A stretch of 64,000 bases of DNA from CAITZA01 sp937915285 (GCA_036821825.1 DAISIV010000001.1:1-64000); one strand, 5' to 3'; positions 26,128 to 35,569 are shown, counted from the first letter of the stretch. Numbers and translations are program-made. The notes: generated by a model from the letters alone, not told the origin.

Positions 26128-27093
26128 TCACGTCTGGTCAAATATTTCCGGGTATTCGGATAATGTCACAAACCTAGCGTCGTATCTGTCGGACAGCCAC
26201 ACAAGGAAGTGTTTCAGTTTCCTTAGAAATAGCTGAACAGAATCCTCCGTCGGATGGAGCGGGTTCATCCCGGGAGCCAACTCTGAAGAATGAAAAAAGA
26301 TTGTCAGAAAGCGACCTCCTTTGATTCGGTGAAACATCACACCTGCCTTCGCTGCATTCAGGCCAACCCATGCTGGCTGTGCGGGAATGGAAAATAAACT
26401 GGAGGCAATACTCATGAGCTTATCATTGGACAAAAGCCCTCGGGCTCTTGCCCTCTCAAGAATATCACCTGCTCCACCAAAAATCGGGTTGATGGTGATG
26501 GGCGCCTCTAGCACTCTGGAATGTCCTTTCCTGACGGGATCGGACGGGTCAGGGTAGTAGGGCTCCGCCGGAGCCACCAGATGGTCAGGCCCTCCGTATT
26601 CGCTCCGAAGTGGCTCTATGCTGCTGTCAACCCTGAAGCCCATCTCCTCGACAACTGAAAACATGCCAGGTCCCAGATTGAAACGACCCATCCGGAAACT
26701 CACAGGCCCAACACCGCAAAAGCTCAACAACTCATTTCCCAGGTTATCAATTTTAGAACGTAAAATGTCGCGAGGTATAAGTTCGGATGGTATCGGTTGC
26801 CTGTGATTGAGTTGAACCACGGGGTCCGTGTTCCAATGATGTAAATGCGCCCCAATCTCGGCATTCCAGCGATCCCTGAGAGTTATAAGAGTCTTCCGGC
26901 ATTCACCATCCCTGGCTACCTGATAACTCACCAGCAAGGTCGGCTTGACTCCGTGATCCCTGAATACGGAATCCAGCCTCCACAGGTGTTTCACATTTGA
27001 AACCGATGTCGGGCCAGAACTATACGAACCAGAGAAAAGTCCCTCCTCTTCAACATCTACGGTCACTGCTACATTTAACCGGGGTTGTTTCAT
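26128..27093 (-). CDS. polysaccharide deacetylase-like (NodB/WalW-type) protein
   Basis: A 321-residue protein of the NodB-like barrel superfamily. It starts with the catalytic-strand motif AVTVDVEEEGLF, where the Asp is the expected base, and has the metal-binding H-x-H of motif 2 as GAHLHHWNTDP. The C-terminal part includes IFFHSSELAPGMNP, a likely motif with the last catalytic His. It resembles the WalW-type proteins found in surface polysaccharide loci and would remove acyl groups from a glycan or sugar nucleotide. No signal peptide, so it is cytoplasmic. Its start lies 3 nt after the stop of the PsiE-like gene, so the two form an operon. Confidence 0.8.
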   Translation of the reverse strand: MKQPRLNVAVTVDVEEEGLFSGSYSSGPTSVSNVKHLWRLDSVFRDHGVKPTLLVSYQVARDGECRKTLITLRDRWNAEIGAHLHHWNTDPVVQLNHRQPIPSELIPRDILRSKIDNLGNELLSFCGVGPVSFRMGRFNLGPGMFSVVEEMGFRVDSSIEPLRSEYGGPDHLVAPAEPYYPDPSDPVRKGHSRVLEAPITINPIFGGAGDILERARARGLLSNDKLMSIASSLFSIPAQPAWVGLNAAKAGVMFHRIKGGRFLTIFFHSSELAPGMNPLHPTEDSVQLFLRKLKHFLVWLSDRYDARFVTLSEYPEIFDQT

Positions 27094-27096
27094 GGA

Positions 27097-27552
27097 TTAA
27101 GACTCTGAAACCTTAACCGATTCCCTCCGACTCCCAGATGGCTTTGAAACCCTCGCCTTTTTTAAAAGGTAAAAGGTGATTGCCAAAAAGAGAACCGCTG
27201 CGCCCACATCGAAGAAGGTATAACTAGTCAACGTTTTGTAATCCAGGGTAATGACCTTTCTCGCTATGGCTATTATCGCAACTATCACCACTATCTCTAC
27301 GCGTATCGTGCGCTCAAGATGATAAGAATTAATGGTCTCCAGCAATTCTACGCCTATCAAGACCAATAGAAACTGCCCGAAAATCTCCAGGAACTCATGA
27401 ACCTCGAGCATGAAAACCGGAGGAGACCACAAATCAATTATGATGAGATAGCCAACTTCCAGAGTTCCGAAAAAAATTACCACGCTCATCATCATCATAA
27501 GGGCTATGGCTATGTATTTCTCAAAAATCTTTATCAAATGATCAATTCCCAT
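27097..27552 (-). CDS. PsiE-like four-helix membrane protein
   Basis: A 151-residue inner-membrane protein with four hydrophobic segments (IAIALMMMMSVVIFFG; FGQFLLVLIGVELLE; VVIVAIIAIARKV; VGAAVLFLAITFYLL). The second to third segment region LLETINSYHLERTIRVE fits the phosphate-starvation-inducible PsiE family, whose biochemical role is unknown. I chose the ATG at 27552 over an in-frame ATG at 27582 because GAGAGGG lies 7 nt before it. The C-terminal tail is charged. It is transcribed with the deacetylase-like gene. Confidence 0.8.
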   Translation of the reverse strand: MGIDHLIKIFEKYIAIALMMMMSVVIFFGTLEVGYLIIIDLWSPPVFMLEVHEFLEIFGQFLLVLIGVELLETINSYHLERTIRVEIVVIVAIIAIARKVITLDYKTLTSYTFFDVGAAVLFLAITFYLLKKARVSKPSGSRRESVKVSES

Positions 27553-27932
27553 GGCTAAACCCTCTCTGAAAATTTTGGCCATTCTGATTTCTACATCTTC
27601 TCAAGTGATTGGTCCTATATCAAAGCAGGCCCAAAAATAAGCTTTGTTACAACAATCTTCACAACTTGATTCAAGAGCGCAAGTCACACGGTCGAACCGA
27701 TATAAACAATCGGTAGAAGGCAGTTCATACTAAAACATAATGCAGCGCATTAGGTTTTATAGATAGTATCTTGATATCAAATAGCTTTGACTGACAGACG
27801 CTATTATGCTAATATCAGGGTAGCAGCTAAGGATGATATTTCGCTATTCGCTATTTTCCAGGGATTTCAGCTCGCCGAGCCGCAAATGCCCATTAAATTC
27901 AGTCTTGAAGGTTTTAATTCGAAGTGATCAAA
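27553..27932. other. divergent intergenic region, psiE-like and AMIN genes
   Basis: About 380 bp. It holds a candidate promoter for the AMIN gene (listed). No gene is supported; short frames here look like chance. Confidence 0.4.
27787..27815 (+). promoter_or_regulatory. candidate promoter for the AMIN-domain gene
   Basis: -35 TTGACT (27787-27792), 17-nt spacer, -10 TAATAT (27810-27815, 4 of 6). It would give a leader of roughly 110 nt. Confidence 0.35.
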
Positions 27933-28943
27933 ATGAAAAGGAAATTATTCTTCGTATCAACCGTTGCCTACCTGTTTACCTTCTTCCTGTGCACCGCTTG
28001 CCCGGCTCAGGAAACAACAGGCGCCATATCAAGCGTTAGAATATCGCCTGATATGAGGCAGATCGTCATTCGGGCAGACGGATTGCTTGGAAAACACTCA
28101 GCATTCGCGTTCGAAAAACCTTACAGACTTGTAGTGGACTTTGATTCCACATCTTTGGCAAAGATATCAAACAAAATCAAGCTTGAAAAGCCTCCCATAA
28201 ACGAAATTCGACTGGGCAAACTGGAAAACAGGGCCAGGGTAGTGATCGATTTTGGGTCATATCCTGTTCCTGCATATGCAATTGAGCGCCAGGATAATAT
28301 GGCGGTGATAGCTCTTGGTGAGACTGGCCCCGCCAGACCCGAAAACCTTCCTGAACCTGCTCAAGATCATGAAAAGCGGCAACCCAAGAAACCTACAGTC
28401 AATTCAAAGCCGGCCACACCCAAAAAGGAGCCCGCCAGAACAGTCGAGTCTGTGCCTGCCCCAACACCCATAAGACCCCCCCTACCTCAACAGGTTCAGA
28501 CATCAAAGGCTGAGACGCAAAAGCCTGTTCATGTGGTTAAGAAAGCCCTGCTTTCCAACGACTTGCTTCTGGTCGAAATGCACGATCCGAGTAACCCGGC
28601 CAACTCTTGCAGCCTGGCGCTGGAGATAGATCTCAAGGATCAGACCATCAAAGGAGCGTCACTCAGCAGCCGTGATGGAGAAATCAAACGTTTTGAGATC
28701 TCAGAACTGAACGAAAACATCAGGGAATCCCAGGACAAAGCAAACATGACATCTGGACCGGTCACCGGACCACGAAAAGCTCGAACATCAACCACCGTTT
28801 TTGAAGCAAAACCCATGGAAAAGCCTAAGAACGTTTTCAACACAGTCCCGTCTGTAACATCAATGAGCCCTCCTGAGGGACCGGATGTGCAAATCCCCTT
28901 GAAAATGGAGGAATTCAAGCTCCAGGTCAAAAAGGAACACTGA
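27933..28943 (+). CDS. exported AMIN-domain protein
   Basis: A 336-residue protein. A signal peptide (MKRKLFFVSTVAYLFTFFLC, with C23 before PAQE) is followed by an AMIN domain at about residues 32-125 (ISSVRISPDMRQIVIRADG, YRLVVDFDSTSL, ENRARVVIDFGS). AMIN domains bind peptidoglycan or guide envelope machines such as secretins and amidases. Residues 126-205 are a Pro/Lys/Thr-rich linker, and the C-terminus is a second small region of unknown fold. No secretin or amidase domain is present, so it may recruit a partner. ATG at 27933 was preferred to a codon 9 nt upstream. A likely terminator follows. Confidence 0.8.
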   Translation: MKRKLFFVSTVAYLFTFFLCTACPAQETTGAISSVRISPDMRQIVIRADGLLGKHSAFAFEKPYRLVVDFDSTSLAKISNKIKLEKPPINEIRLGKLENRARVVIDFGSYPVPAYAIERQDNMAVIALGETGPARPENLPEPAQDHEKRQPKKPTVNSKPATPKKEPARTVESVPAPTPIRPPLPQQVQTSKAETQKPVHVVKKALLSNDLLLVEMHDPSNPANSCSLALEIDLKDQTIKGASLSSRDGEIKRFEISELNENIRESQDKANMTSGPVTGPRKARTSTTVFEAKPMEKPKNVFNTVPSVTSMSPPEGPDVQIPLKMEEFKLQVKKEH

Positions 28944-28971
28944 ATTCCAGTTTCTAGCCGGGAATTTTTTT
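28943..28971 (+). terminator. rho-independent terminator after the AMIN gene
   Basis: AATTCC (28943-28948) pairs with GGAATT (28961-28966), with a 12-nt loop, and a run of seven T (28965-28971) follows. The stem is short and overlaps the stop codon, so the call is moderate. Confidence 0.45.
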
Positions 28972-29102
28972 CTTCTCGACAACTTCTGACTGCAGACTGA
29001 AACATGCACAGACAGTAAAAACCTTGCGCATGCTCTAGCCCTCCGCCCTCCGTCTCATTTTGTTTCATGCAGGTACGTCCTGTTGGAAATATCCTGTTGT
29101 AC

Positions 29103-29130
29103 TTGACTGAAACGAAATAAACTTTATGAT
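29103..29130 (+). promoter_or_regulatory. promoter for the CBS-domain gene
   Basis: -35 TTGACT (29103-29108, 5 of 6), 16-nt spacer, -10 TATGAT (29125-29130, 5 of 6). It would give a leader of about 60 nt before the ATG at 29196. Confidence 0.55.
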
Positions 29131-29195
29131 GTTACGTGATCAGATCGATAAATTGGATTGAATCAATATGTTTCATCAAGAAAGGGGTTACAACA

Positions 29196-29699
29196 ATGCC
29201 ACATTCACTACCGGTATCCAAGCTAATGATAAGTCCTCATTCCTGGCCCCAGTTGAGGGCGGATGCAGAAGTCAGGGACGCTATCAAACTCCTGCGAATC
29301 CTGTCAGAGGATGAAAAGCTCGAGCATGGTCGGTCGACACCTCTAGTTTTTGACAACGATTATAATCTGGTCGGTCTCATCCGTTTAACAGACCTTCTTC
29401 AGAACGTGAGACATCTTTGCGATCAGAAGGAGGGGGCTTGCGATTTGGGCGACGCTGTAAAGCCCATACGGGAACTGGCAAAAAAATTCCCCGGACATGT
29501 CTCACCTAATGACAGCATATTAAAAGCGCTGGACATAATGATAGACAACTCCATCACCCTGGTTCCGGTCATGGATAATGGAAAGCTTGTCGGGATGCTA
29601 AAACTGGGTGACATTTTCAATACTATTTCTTCATTACTTTTCGATGAAGAGAATCCCTCAGAGCGCAGCAGGATAATGAAGTATCTTCATATAAGCTAA
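29196..29699 (+). CDS. CBS-domain pair protein
   Basis: A 167-residue soluble protein with two CBS motifs: residues about 5-75 (VSKLMISPHSWPQLRADA, LVFDNDYNLVGLIRLTDLL) and about 90-150 (ITLVPVMDNGKLVGMLKLGD). Paired CBS motifs bind adenosyl ligands (AMP, ATP, SAM) and regulate a partner protein; no enzymatic domain is present. The ATG at 29196 is chosen because AAAGGGG lies 9 nt upstream; an earlier in-frame start has no such site. The neighbouring transporter could be its target, but nothing links them directly. Confidence 0.85.
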   Translation: MPHSLPVSKLMISPHSWPQLRADAEVRDAIKLLRILSEDEKLEHGRSTPLVFDNDYNLVGLIRLTDLLQNVRHLCDQKEGACDLGDAVKPIRELAKKFPGHVSPNDSILKALDIMIDNSITLVPVMDNGKLVGMLKLGDIFNTISSLLFDEENPSERSRIMKYLHIS

Positions 29700-29834
29700 T
29701 CCGGCGCCAACGAGCCCGGTTTCAAGGGCGAGTAAATAGCCATCCGTCATCCCTGATGATTGGCTATCCTGGAATGGCGCATGCCGTGATGCCCGATCAT
29801 GGTAAATTTCCGACTCATTATTCAGGAGTAACGT

Positions 29835-31589
29835 ATGAAGCGTCTGGCTATTTTGTTCATGGTTGTCATTATTGGACTGACATGTTCGGTCCAGACCGCC
29901 ATGAGTGGAGAGACCACATCCAAAAATTCCGTCCTTATCATTCAGGGCAAGGTGGAAGACATGGGTGGGAATCTTCTGGGCGAAAGCGAACTGGCCGTTT
30001 TCCTTGACGGAAAGCAGTTTAAATTAGAAGAATCAACCGCTTTGGGTGGGACCAAGCTGAAAAAACACCATACTGGCAAGAATGGATTATTCCTTATAAG
30101 TATTCACGCACCGCCTGATGTGATACAGAAAGGCTCTTGGTCGATACAGGCCACTAAAACCAGCTTTAACCCATCCTCTCTAATACCTTTAAAGACGATA
30201 ACGGACGAAGGGCTTAATCAATCCGGGGAGAGACAGTTCTCTGGTCACGCTGATGTAACACTCAAGAGAATTCAGGGACCGGCTTTCTGGCTGGCTCTGG
30301 CCATACTCATAGGCGTTTATGTGTTGATTTCCCTTGAGATAGTTCATCGTACCCTGGCCGCTCTCATCGGAGCTGCCCTGATCCTGACAATCACCCATAC
30401 CGTAGGCCATTTCAATCATGATTATCAACTACTGACATTTGAGCAATCCCTCGGCGCGGTTGACTGGAACGTTATCTTCCTTCTGATGGGAATGATGATT
30501 ATTGTAGGTGTCTTAAAAGAGTCGGGAGTTTTTCAGTGGCTTGCATACAAGTCATTTCAACTGTCAAAAGGAAGGGTCTTTTTGTTGGCTGCTTCACTTT
30601 GCGCAGTGACAGCATTCCTGAGCGCGTTTCTTGATAATGTCACTACAATGCTCCTGCTGACTCCTGTAACCATCGAAATTTCCCTGGTGCTGGGTATTTC
30701 GCCATTTGCCCTGTTAATACCCGAAATAATGGCCTCAAACTTTGGAGGCACTGCAACCCTGATTGGCGATCCTCCCAACATTATGATTGGTTCTTACGCA
30801 GGCCTTAGTTTCAATGATTTCATGATTCATCTGACACCAGTGGTCATAGTTACCATGGTTGTCCAGATACTCTACACAAAATGGTATTACGGCCGGGATT
30901 TTTCAGCCGCCAAGGTAGACAATGTTGAAAAGACTATCGTGTTCCTTCGAGAAAAATACAGGATAACAAACCTGAAGCTTCTGTATGTGGGAGGCTCGGT
31001 CTTAATAGGCGTAATATTGCTGTTTATACTTCACGGTTTCTTTCACATGGAAGTTAGCGTGGCTGCTCTTTTAGGGGCTGCGCTGATCGTGTTTCTGAAC
31101 CGAACCGACATTGTTCACACGCTTGAGCATGACGTTGAATGGCCGTCACTGGTATTCTTCATCATGCTCTTCATAATAGTGGGGGCCGCTGATGAAACGG
31201 GCATATTGCAGTTTGTGGCAAACTGGCTGAAGGATGTTTCCTCCGGCAACCTGGTACTGGCCATCCTGCTTATACTGTGGACTTCGGCCATCCTGTCGGC
31301 CATAGTCGACAACATACCTTTCACGGCTACAATGCTTCCTGTCGTGGCGTTACTTAGCAAGTCCATACCAGGGGCCGAAACAGGCGTCTTATGGTGGGCT
31401 CTGGCTTTAGGGGCATGTTTTGGGGGTAACGGCACTATCATTGGCGCTTCTGCCAATGTCATAACTACAGGCATAGCGGAAAAGGCCGGCTACAGGATTT
31501 CTTTCATTGATTTTTTGAAACACGGAACGCCAATCACCATTGTTAGCCTTATTATATCATCAGCTTACTTGCTTTTGTTCCTCCAGTAA
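29835..31589 (+). CDS. ArsB/NhaD-superfamily ion transporter with exported N-terminal domain
   Basis: A 584-residue protein. It has a signal peptide (MKRLAILFMVVIIGLTC...), an exported beta-rich domain at about residues 30-140 (VLIIQGKVEDMGGN, NGLFLISIHA) that resembles a carboxypeptidase-regulatory fold, and then 10-11 membrane helices with P-protein/ArsB motifs (FLDNVTTMLLLTPVTI, NFGGTATLIGDPPNIMIG, and a second half ILSAIVDNIPFTATMLPV, FGGNGTIIGASANVI). These match the twin re-entrant repeats of the family. Relatives move Na+/H+, arsenite, citrate or tyrosine; the substrate here is not readable. The exported N-domain is the odd part. Confidence 0.87.
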   Translation: MKRLAILFMVVIIGLTCSVQTAMSGETTSKNSVLIIQGKVEDMGGNLLGESELAVFLDGKQFKLEESTALGGTKLKKHHTGKNGLFLISIHAPPDVIQKGSWSIQATKTSFNPSSLIPLKTITDEGLNQSGERQFSGHADVTLKRIQGPAFWLALAILIGVYVLISLEIVHRTLAALIGAALILTITHTVGHFNHDYQLLTFEQSLGAVDWNVIFLLMGMMIIVGVLKESGVFQWLAYKSFQLSKGRVFLLAASLCAVTAFLSAFLDNVTTMLLLTPVTIEISLVLGISPFALLIPEIMASNFGGTATLIGDPPNIMIGSYAGLSFNDFMIHLTPVVIVTMVVQILYTKWYYGRDFSAAKVDNVEKTIVFLREKYRITNLKLLYVGGSVLIGVILLFILHGFFHMEVSVAALLGAALIVFLNRTDIVHTLEHDVEWPSLVFFIMLFIIVGAADETGILQFVANWLKDVSSGNLVLAILLILWTSAILSAIVDNIPFTATMLPVVALLSKSIPGAETGVLWWALALGACFGGNGTIIGASANVITTGIAEKAGYRISFIDFLKHGTPITIVSLIISSAYLLLFLQ

Positions 31590-31798
31590 AACCATGGGGC
31601 GTCACGTGATCCAACATGGCGCCCCTCTTCAGAATCCCCTGACCTATGCTTTTTCAACATTTTGTTTAGACTTCGGAATTTTTGTTCCAAACGCAGCCGA
31701 ACACAGATTCCATTTTTGTTGATTGGTTTAGTAAAACCTTATTTTAAAAAAACATTTTTTGAACTAAATTGATGTGTAAAATTCGGTTGGGGGATTGC

Positions 31799-32995
31799 AT
31801 GGGATATCAACCGTTGAGTTTTGAACCTTTCTTTGGCTGGGTGAACAGATCCAGAATACTTTATTCCCCAGGTGTCAGGAAAGAACTCGCCTATGAACTT
31901 GCTCAGCTCGGCGCTCGAAGCGTAGTGGTGTTAAGTGACACCGGACTTTCCAAGGCAGGCGTCACAGAAAAGATAGTGGAGCAAATAACGGGCTCTGACC
32001 TGAAGTTGGCCGGAATTTTTGACAACATTCAGCAGGACGCTCGAATAAATAACATCAATGAGGGGGCGGAATTTTACCGTAACCAGGGGGCTGATTCCAT
32101 GGTGGTGGTTGGTGGTGGCAGCGTCATGGATACCGCCAAGGCCATCAATATTCTCATTGGTTCGGGCCTTTCAGATTTCAAGCCATTGGCGGATCAGGCA
32201 GGATTATGGGAAGACGCCAGCCCGCTACCGCCGCACATAGCATTCCCCACTACTGCAGGAACGGGCTGTGAGGTGACCAACGCTCTGGTGGTCCTGGATC
32301 TTGACTCAAAGGCCAAGCTTTCAGTGACCCATCCATTCTGCAATTCTGACATTGCCATGCTGGATCCCGAACTTACAGTTAGCCTTCCGCCCAAAGTCAC
32401 AGCATTTACCGGAATGGACGCTCTTACACACGCTGTTGAAGGTATCACCTCTATCGGCGCTGAACCGATATCCGACGCTTTGGGATTGCACGCAATCAGG
32501 CTCATTTCAACCTGTTTGCCGGTGGTTGTGAAAGATCCGCAAAATATCGAAGCTCGAGGCAACATGCTGATTGCCTCTACAATGGCGGCCATGTGTTTCT
32601 GTAACACCATGACCGGAGCTACCCACGCCGCAGCGCATGCCCTTGGGGCTATTCACGGCATTCCTCACGGAATGGCTAACTCCATAATGCTACCGTTGGT
32701 GATGGAATTCAATATCCAGGAAAATCCTCAACGCTATGTCATGATTGCTGACGCTTTCGGTTTTAACACGCAAGGTCTGGATCCTTTCGAAGCTGCCATG
32801 AAAGCTGTTGAGGCCGTTAAGGAGCTAAAGCATTCAGTGGGGCTGACCGAAACACTCAAAGACTTTGGCGTTACATCTGATGAAGACCAACTTGCTCCTT
32901 TGGTGGAACTTGCTGCGGGTGACGGTCAAATTTCATACAATCCTCGCTATGTCGAGGAATCCGACCTCTTGGCGCTTTTTCAGAAGGCTGTATGA
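31799..32995 (+). CDS. iron-containing alcohol dehydrogenase
   Basis: A 398-residue cytoplasmic group III alcohol dehydrogenase. Motifs: the NAD-binding GGGSVMDTAKAI near residue 97, PTTAGTGCEVTNALVV near 147, the Asp of the Fe site in AMLDPELTVSLP, and the His ligands in MDALTHAVEG and ATHAAAHALGAIHGIPHGMAN. It would oxidise an alcohol or reduce an aldehyde. I start at ATG 31799 with GGGGG 5 nt upstream; an earlier ATG at 31772 lacks a good site. It leads a four-gene unit ending in a tungsten AOR, so its aldehyde is probably handed to that enzyme, or made by it. Confidence 0.93.
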   Translation: MGYQPLSFEPFFGWVNRSRILYSPGVRKELAYELAQLGARSVVVLSDTGLSKAGVTEKIVEQITGSDLKLAGIFDNIQQDARINNINEGAEFYRNQGADSMVVVGGGSVMDTAKAINILIGSGLSDFKPLADQAGLWEDASPLPPHIAFPTTAGTGCEVTNALVVLDLDSKAKLSVTHPFCNSDIAMLDPELTVSLPPKVTAFTGMDALTHAVEGITSIGAEPISDALGLHAIRLISTCLPVVVKDPQNIEARGNMLIASTMAAMCFCNTMTGATHAAAHALGAIHGIPHGMANSIMLPLVMEFNIQENPQRYVMIADAFGFNTQGLDPFEAAMKAVEAVKELKHSVGLTETLKDFGVTSDEDQLAPLVELAAGDGQISYNPRYVEESDLLALFQKAV

Positions 32996-33010
32996 CGAAA
33001 GGGAAACAAA

Positions 33011-33430
33011 ATGGAATACTGGAAAGACCAGCACGAACCTATCATCGCTTTTTTGAAACTCTTTGACAAGGCAAAGCAGGACCAGGAACTTTTTGAGGGA
33101 CTCAAGAAAGTCAACCAGCTTATATGGTTTGATTATACCGAAGATGGCCCTGACTGTTCGTTTTACGTTGATTGTCGGAATGGTCAGGTGACATCTCAAC
33201 AGGGCAAGCCTTCTGAGGAGCCGGACCTTGTCATGAGCCTTTCGGCCGATGACGCCCATAGATCATGGTCTAACAAGCTCAACCCGGTCATGGCAATCAC
33301 CAGGAAGAAGATTAGGGTTAAGGGATCGGCCACAGGACTACTGAAATTGGCCCCAAAACTAAAGAAAGTAGCCCTGATATACGAACAGGCCCTTAATGAA
33401 CTAAATTTTTCGGAGAAAATACTAAAATAA
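33011..33430 (+). CDS. SCP2 sterol-binding-domain protein
   Basis: A 139-residue single-domain protein with the SCP2 fold pattern: a beta-sheet region (IWFDYTEDGPDCSFYVDC), then PDLVMSLSADDAHRSWSN, and a C-terminal hydrophobic cradle (VKGSATGLLKLAPKLKKVA). SCP2 proteins hold hydrophobic acyl or aromatic ligands. AAGGGA lies before the ATG. Between an alcohol dehydrogenase and an aldehyde oxidoreductase it may carry or shield a hydrophobic alcohol or aldehyde; this is an inference from position. Confidence 0.85.
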   Translation: MEYWKDQHEPIIAFLKLFDKAKQDQELFEGLKKVNQLIWFDYTEDGPDCSFYVDCRNGQVTSQQGKPSEEPDLVMSLSADDAHRSWSNKLNPVMAITRKKIRVKGSATGLLKLAPKLKKVALIYEQALNELNFSEKILK

Positions 33431-33453
33431 GCCCTTGGCAGGGGAACGAGATA

Positions 33454-35325
33454 ATGTTCGGAAATACCGGGAAAATCGTTTGGGTTGACCTTGACGAATC
33501 TGCCGCCCAGATCAGGACATTACCTGATAGTTATTATACAAGGTTCATAGGCGGGGCGGGTCTGGCTGCGAAAATATTCTGGGACTTTGGTGATTTTCAT
33601 GCTGCCCCGCTGGACCCCCAAGCCCTTCTTATCTTTATGAATGGCCCTTTTGCAGGGCTCAAGTTGTCAGGCTGTTCCAGGAGCGCCGTGGCAGGCAGGT
33701 CTCCTTTGACAGGGCATTGGGGAGACTCTTCCTGTGGAGGCCACTTTGCCCCGGAACTTCGCTATGCCGGATTTGACGGGATCGTGCTTGAGGGGAAATC
33801 TAAATTCCCATGCGTTTTATTTGTCGAAGACGGGCTTGTGCAAATTTTACCTGCCGGGGACATGTGGGGCGCCGGAGTATTTGACACAACCGACACACTT
33901 AGAAAACAATTCGGCAAAAAATCCAGGTCTCTAGTGATAGGCCCAGCCGGGGAGAACCTTGTAAATTATGCCTGCATCATCAACGAGGGGCATCATGCGT
34001 TTGGTCGCGCAGGTTATGGCGCCGTGATGGGTTCCAAGAATTTGAAAGCAATAATAGTCAAATCCTCTGAACCTCGATACCTTGCAGCCGACCCGGAGTC
34101 CCTTGATGCTCTCAGACGTGAACTCGACTCAAGAATTAGGAATTCCGTCACTTCCCAGGTGTTTCATGAAAACGGCACAGCGGCCAACCTTGAGGGCGCC
34201 GTTCACATGGGGGATGTTCCCATCAGAAACTTCACTTCCAGTTTTTGGGAGGAGATGGCAGAGGCGCTCACCGGTTCAACCCTTTCTGAGAGTTACCTTA
34301 CCAACAAGGGGGCGTGCGCATTCTGCAAGATAGCGTGCAAGAGGGTTGTAGAGGTCAAGGAAGGTCCGTTTGCGATACCCAAAGGGCCTGGGCCAGAGTA
34401 TGAGACAATAGCGGCTTTCGGATCCATGCTGGGGTCAATGGATCTTGCGGCAACCTGTAAAGCTGGCAGGTTGTGCAATGATCTAGGGATAGATACCATA
34501 ACTGCAGGCTCAACCATAGCCTGGGGCATGGAAGCTTACGAGAAGTCAGCGATATGCGCTAATGACACGGATGGGATAGTCCTGACCTGGGGCGATCTGG
34601 ACACGGTTGTCAAGACCATTCTGCCTGACATTGCATATAAAAAGGGTAAACTCGGTAAACTGCTCGGCCTGGGAAGTTTTCAGGCAAGCGCAACTCTTGC
34701 GAATGACTCATGGCAGTGGCTCACCATATCCAAGGGCATGGAAGCCCCCATGCATGATCCCAGGGGCGGCGGGCATGGACTTGCCCTGACATACGCCATC
34801 AGCCATCGGGGCGCTTGTCATACCGCTAACCCTATGCTTTTCATGGAAATGGGGGCCTGCTATTATCCTGAAATTGGTTTCGAATACGAACTCGAGCCGA
34901 TGTCATCTGAAAATAAGCCTGAATCAGCATTGCTTGCCGTTCAGATCGGAGCCATAGAAAACAGTTCCTGTTTCTGCCAGTTTGCAGATAGGGAGATTAC
35001 CATTCCGGAATGGGTTCAACTATTCAATTACTCCGCGGGATATGGCTGGGGCTTAGAGGACATGATGTCGGCGGGCCTCAGAGTCTTCTACCTGCAGCGA
35101 TTACTTAATTACCGGTTTGGCCTGAGGGCTTCGGATGATGATATTTCGTCACGTCTGATCGAGCCGGCAGTCGATGGAGCGCCTGAGGGAATTGAGATTG
35201 ATTTCAACTCCATGAAAAGGCGTTTTTATGAACTAGCCAACCTGGATGAAACTTTGGGCATACCTGACCACCGGACTCTGGAATCCCTGGGTATGAATGA
35301 CGAAGCAAACCTGGTCTGGTCCTGA
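33454..35325 (+). CDS. aor: tungsten aldehyde:ferredoxin oxidoreductase
   Basis: A 623-residue AOR-family enzyme that oxidises aldehydes to acids with reduction of ferredoxin, or the reverse. The 4Fe-4S ligands C288, C291 and C295 (GACAFCKIACKR) sit at the same numbers as in the Pyrococcus enzyme; the fourth is C506 or C508 (NSSCFCQF). The N-terminal domain has FIGGAGLAAKIFWDF and GHWGDSSCGGHFAPELR (bis-pyranopterin binding). It is cytoplasmic. The next gene starts 3 nt on and encodes a MoaD-like protein, a common pairing for pterin cofactor supply. The acid/aldehyde substrate is not readable. Confidence 0.95.
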   Translation: MFGNTGKIVWVDLDESAAQIRTLPDSYYTRFIGGAGLAAKIFWDFGDFHAAPLDPQALLIFMNGPFAGLKLSGCSRSAVAGRSPLTGHWGDSSCGGHFAPELRYAGFDGIVLEGKSKFPCVLFVEDGLVQILPAGDMWGAGVFDTTDTLRKQFGKKSRSLVIGPAGENLVNYACIINEGHHAFGRAGYGAVMGSKNLKAIIVKSSEPRYLAADPESLDALRRELDSRIRNSVTSQVFHENGTAANLEGAVHMGDVPIRNFTSSFWEEMAEALTGSTLSESYLTNKGACAFCKIACKRVVEVKEGPFAIPKGPGPEYETIAAFGSMLGSMDLAATCKAGRLCNDLGIDTITAGSTIAWGMEAYEKSAICANDTDGIVLTWGDLDTVVKTILPDIAYKKGKLGKLLGLGSFQASATLANDSWQWLTISKGMEAPMHDPRGGGHGLALTYAISHRGACHTANPMLFMEMGACYYPEIGFEYELEPMSSENKPESALLAVQIGAIENSSCFCQFADREITIPEWVQLFNYSAGYGWGLEDMMSAGLRVFYLQRLLNYRFGLRASDDDISSRLIEPAVDGAPEGIEIDFNSMKRRFYELANLDETLGIPDHRTLESLGMNDEANLVWS

Positions 35326-35328
35326 CCT

Positions 35329-35553
35329 ATGGTGAAAATAAGCGTAAAACCAACCGGAATCATAAGAAAATTCACAGACCAAACAATTCTGGAAATCCCT
35401 TCCGGACAAAATTCGGAGGACATTATCAGGTTGCTGGACATCCCGCACGATGTCAGGCCCATTGTTTTCGTTAACAATAGAAAGGCCTTAAAAAACCAGG
35501 ATATTGTCGATGGAGATGAATTGACAATAGTGTCTTTGGTAATGGGGGGCTGA
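35329..35553 (+). CDS. MoaD/ThiS-like ubiquitin-fold protein
   Basis: A 74-residue beta-grasp protein ending in the activatable tail VMGG. MoaD carries sulfur as a C-terminal thiocarboxylate for molybdopterin synthesis; ThiS does so for thiamin. Its position directly after AOR supports supply of sulfur for the tungstopterin cofactor of that enzyme. The E1-like activating enzyme MoeB and MoaE are not nearby. Confidence 0.87.
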   Translation: MVKISVKPTGIIRKFTDQTILEIPSGQNSEDIIRLLDIPHDVRPIVFVNNRKALKNQDIVDGDELTIVSLVMGG

Positions 35554-35569
35554 TACGGCGCAAAAAATT

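Noticed and set aside
31602..31626. Terminator after the ion transporter (GGGGCG/CGCCCC)
   Set aside because: Six-bp stem with an 18-nt loop and no T-tract; too weak to call.
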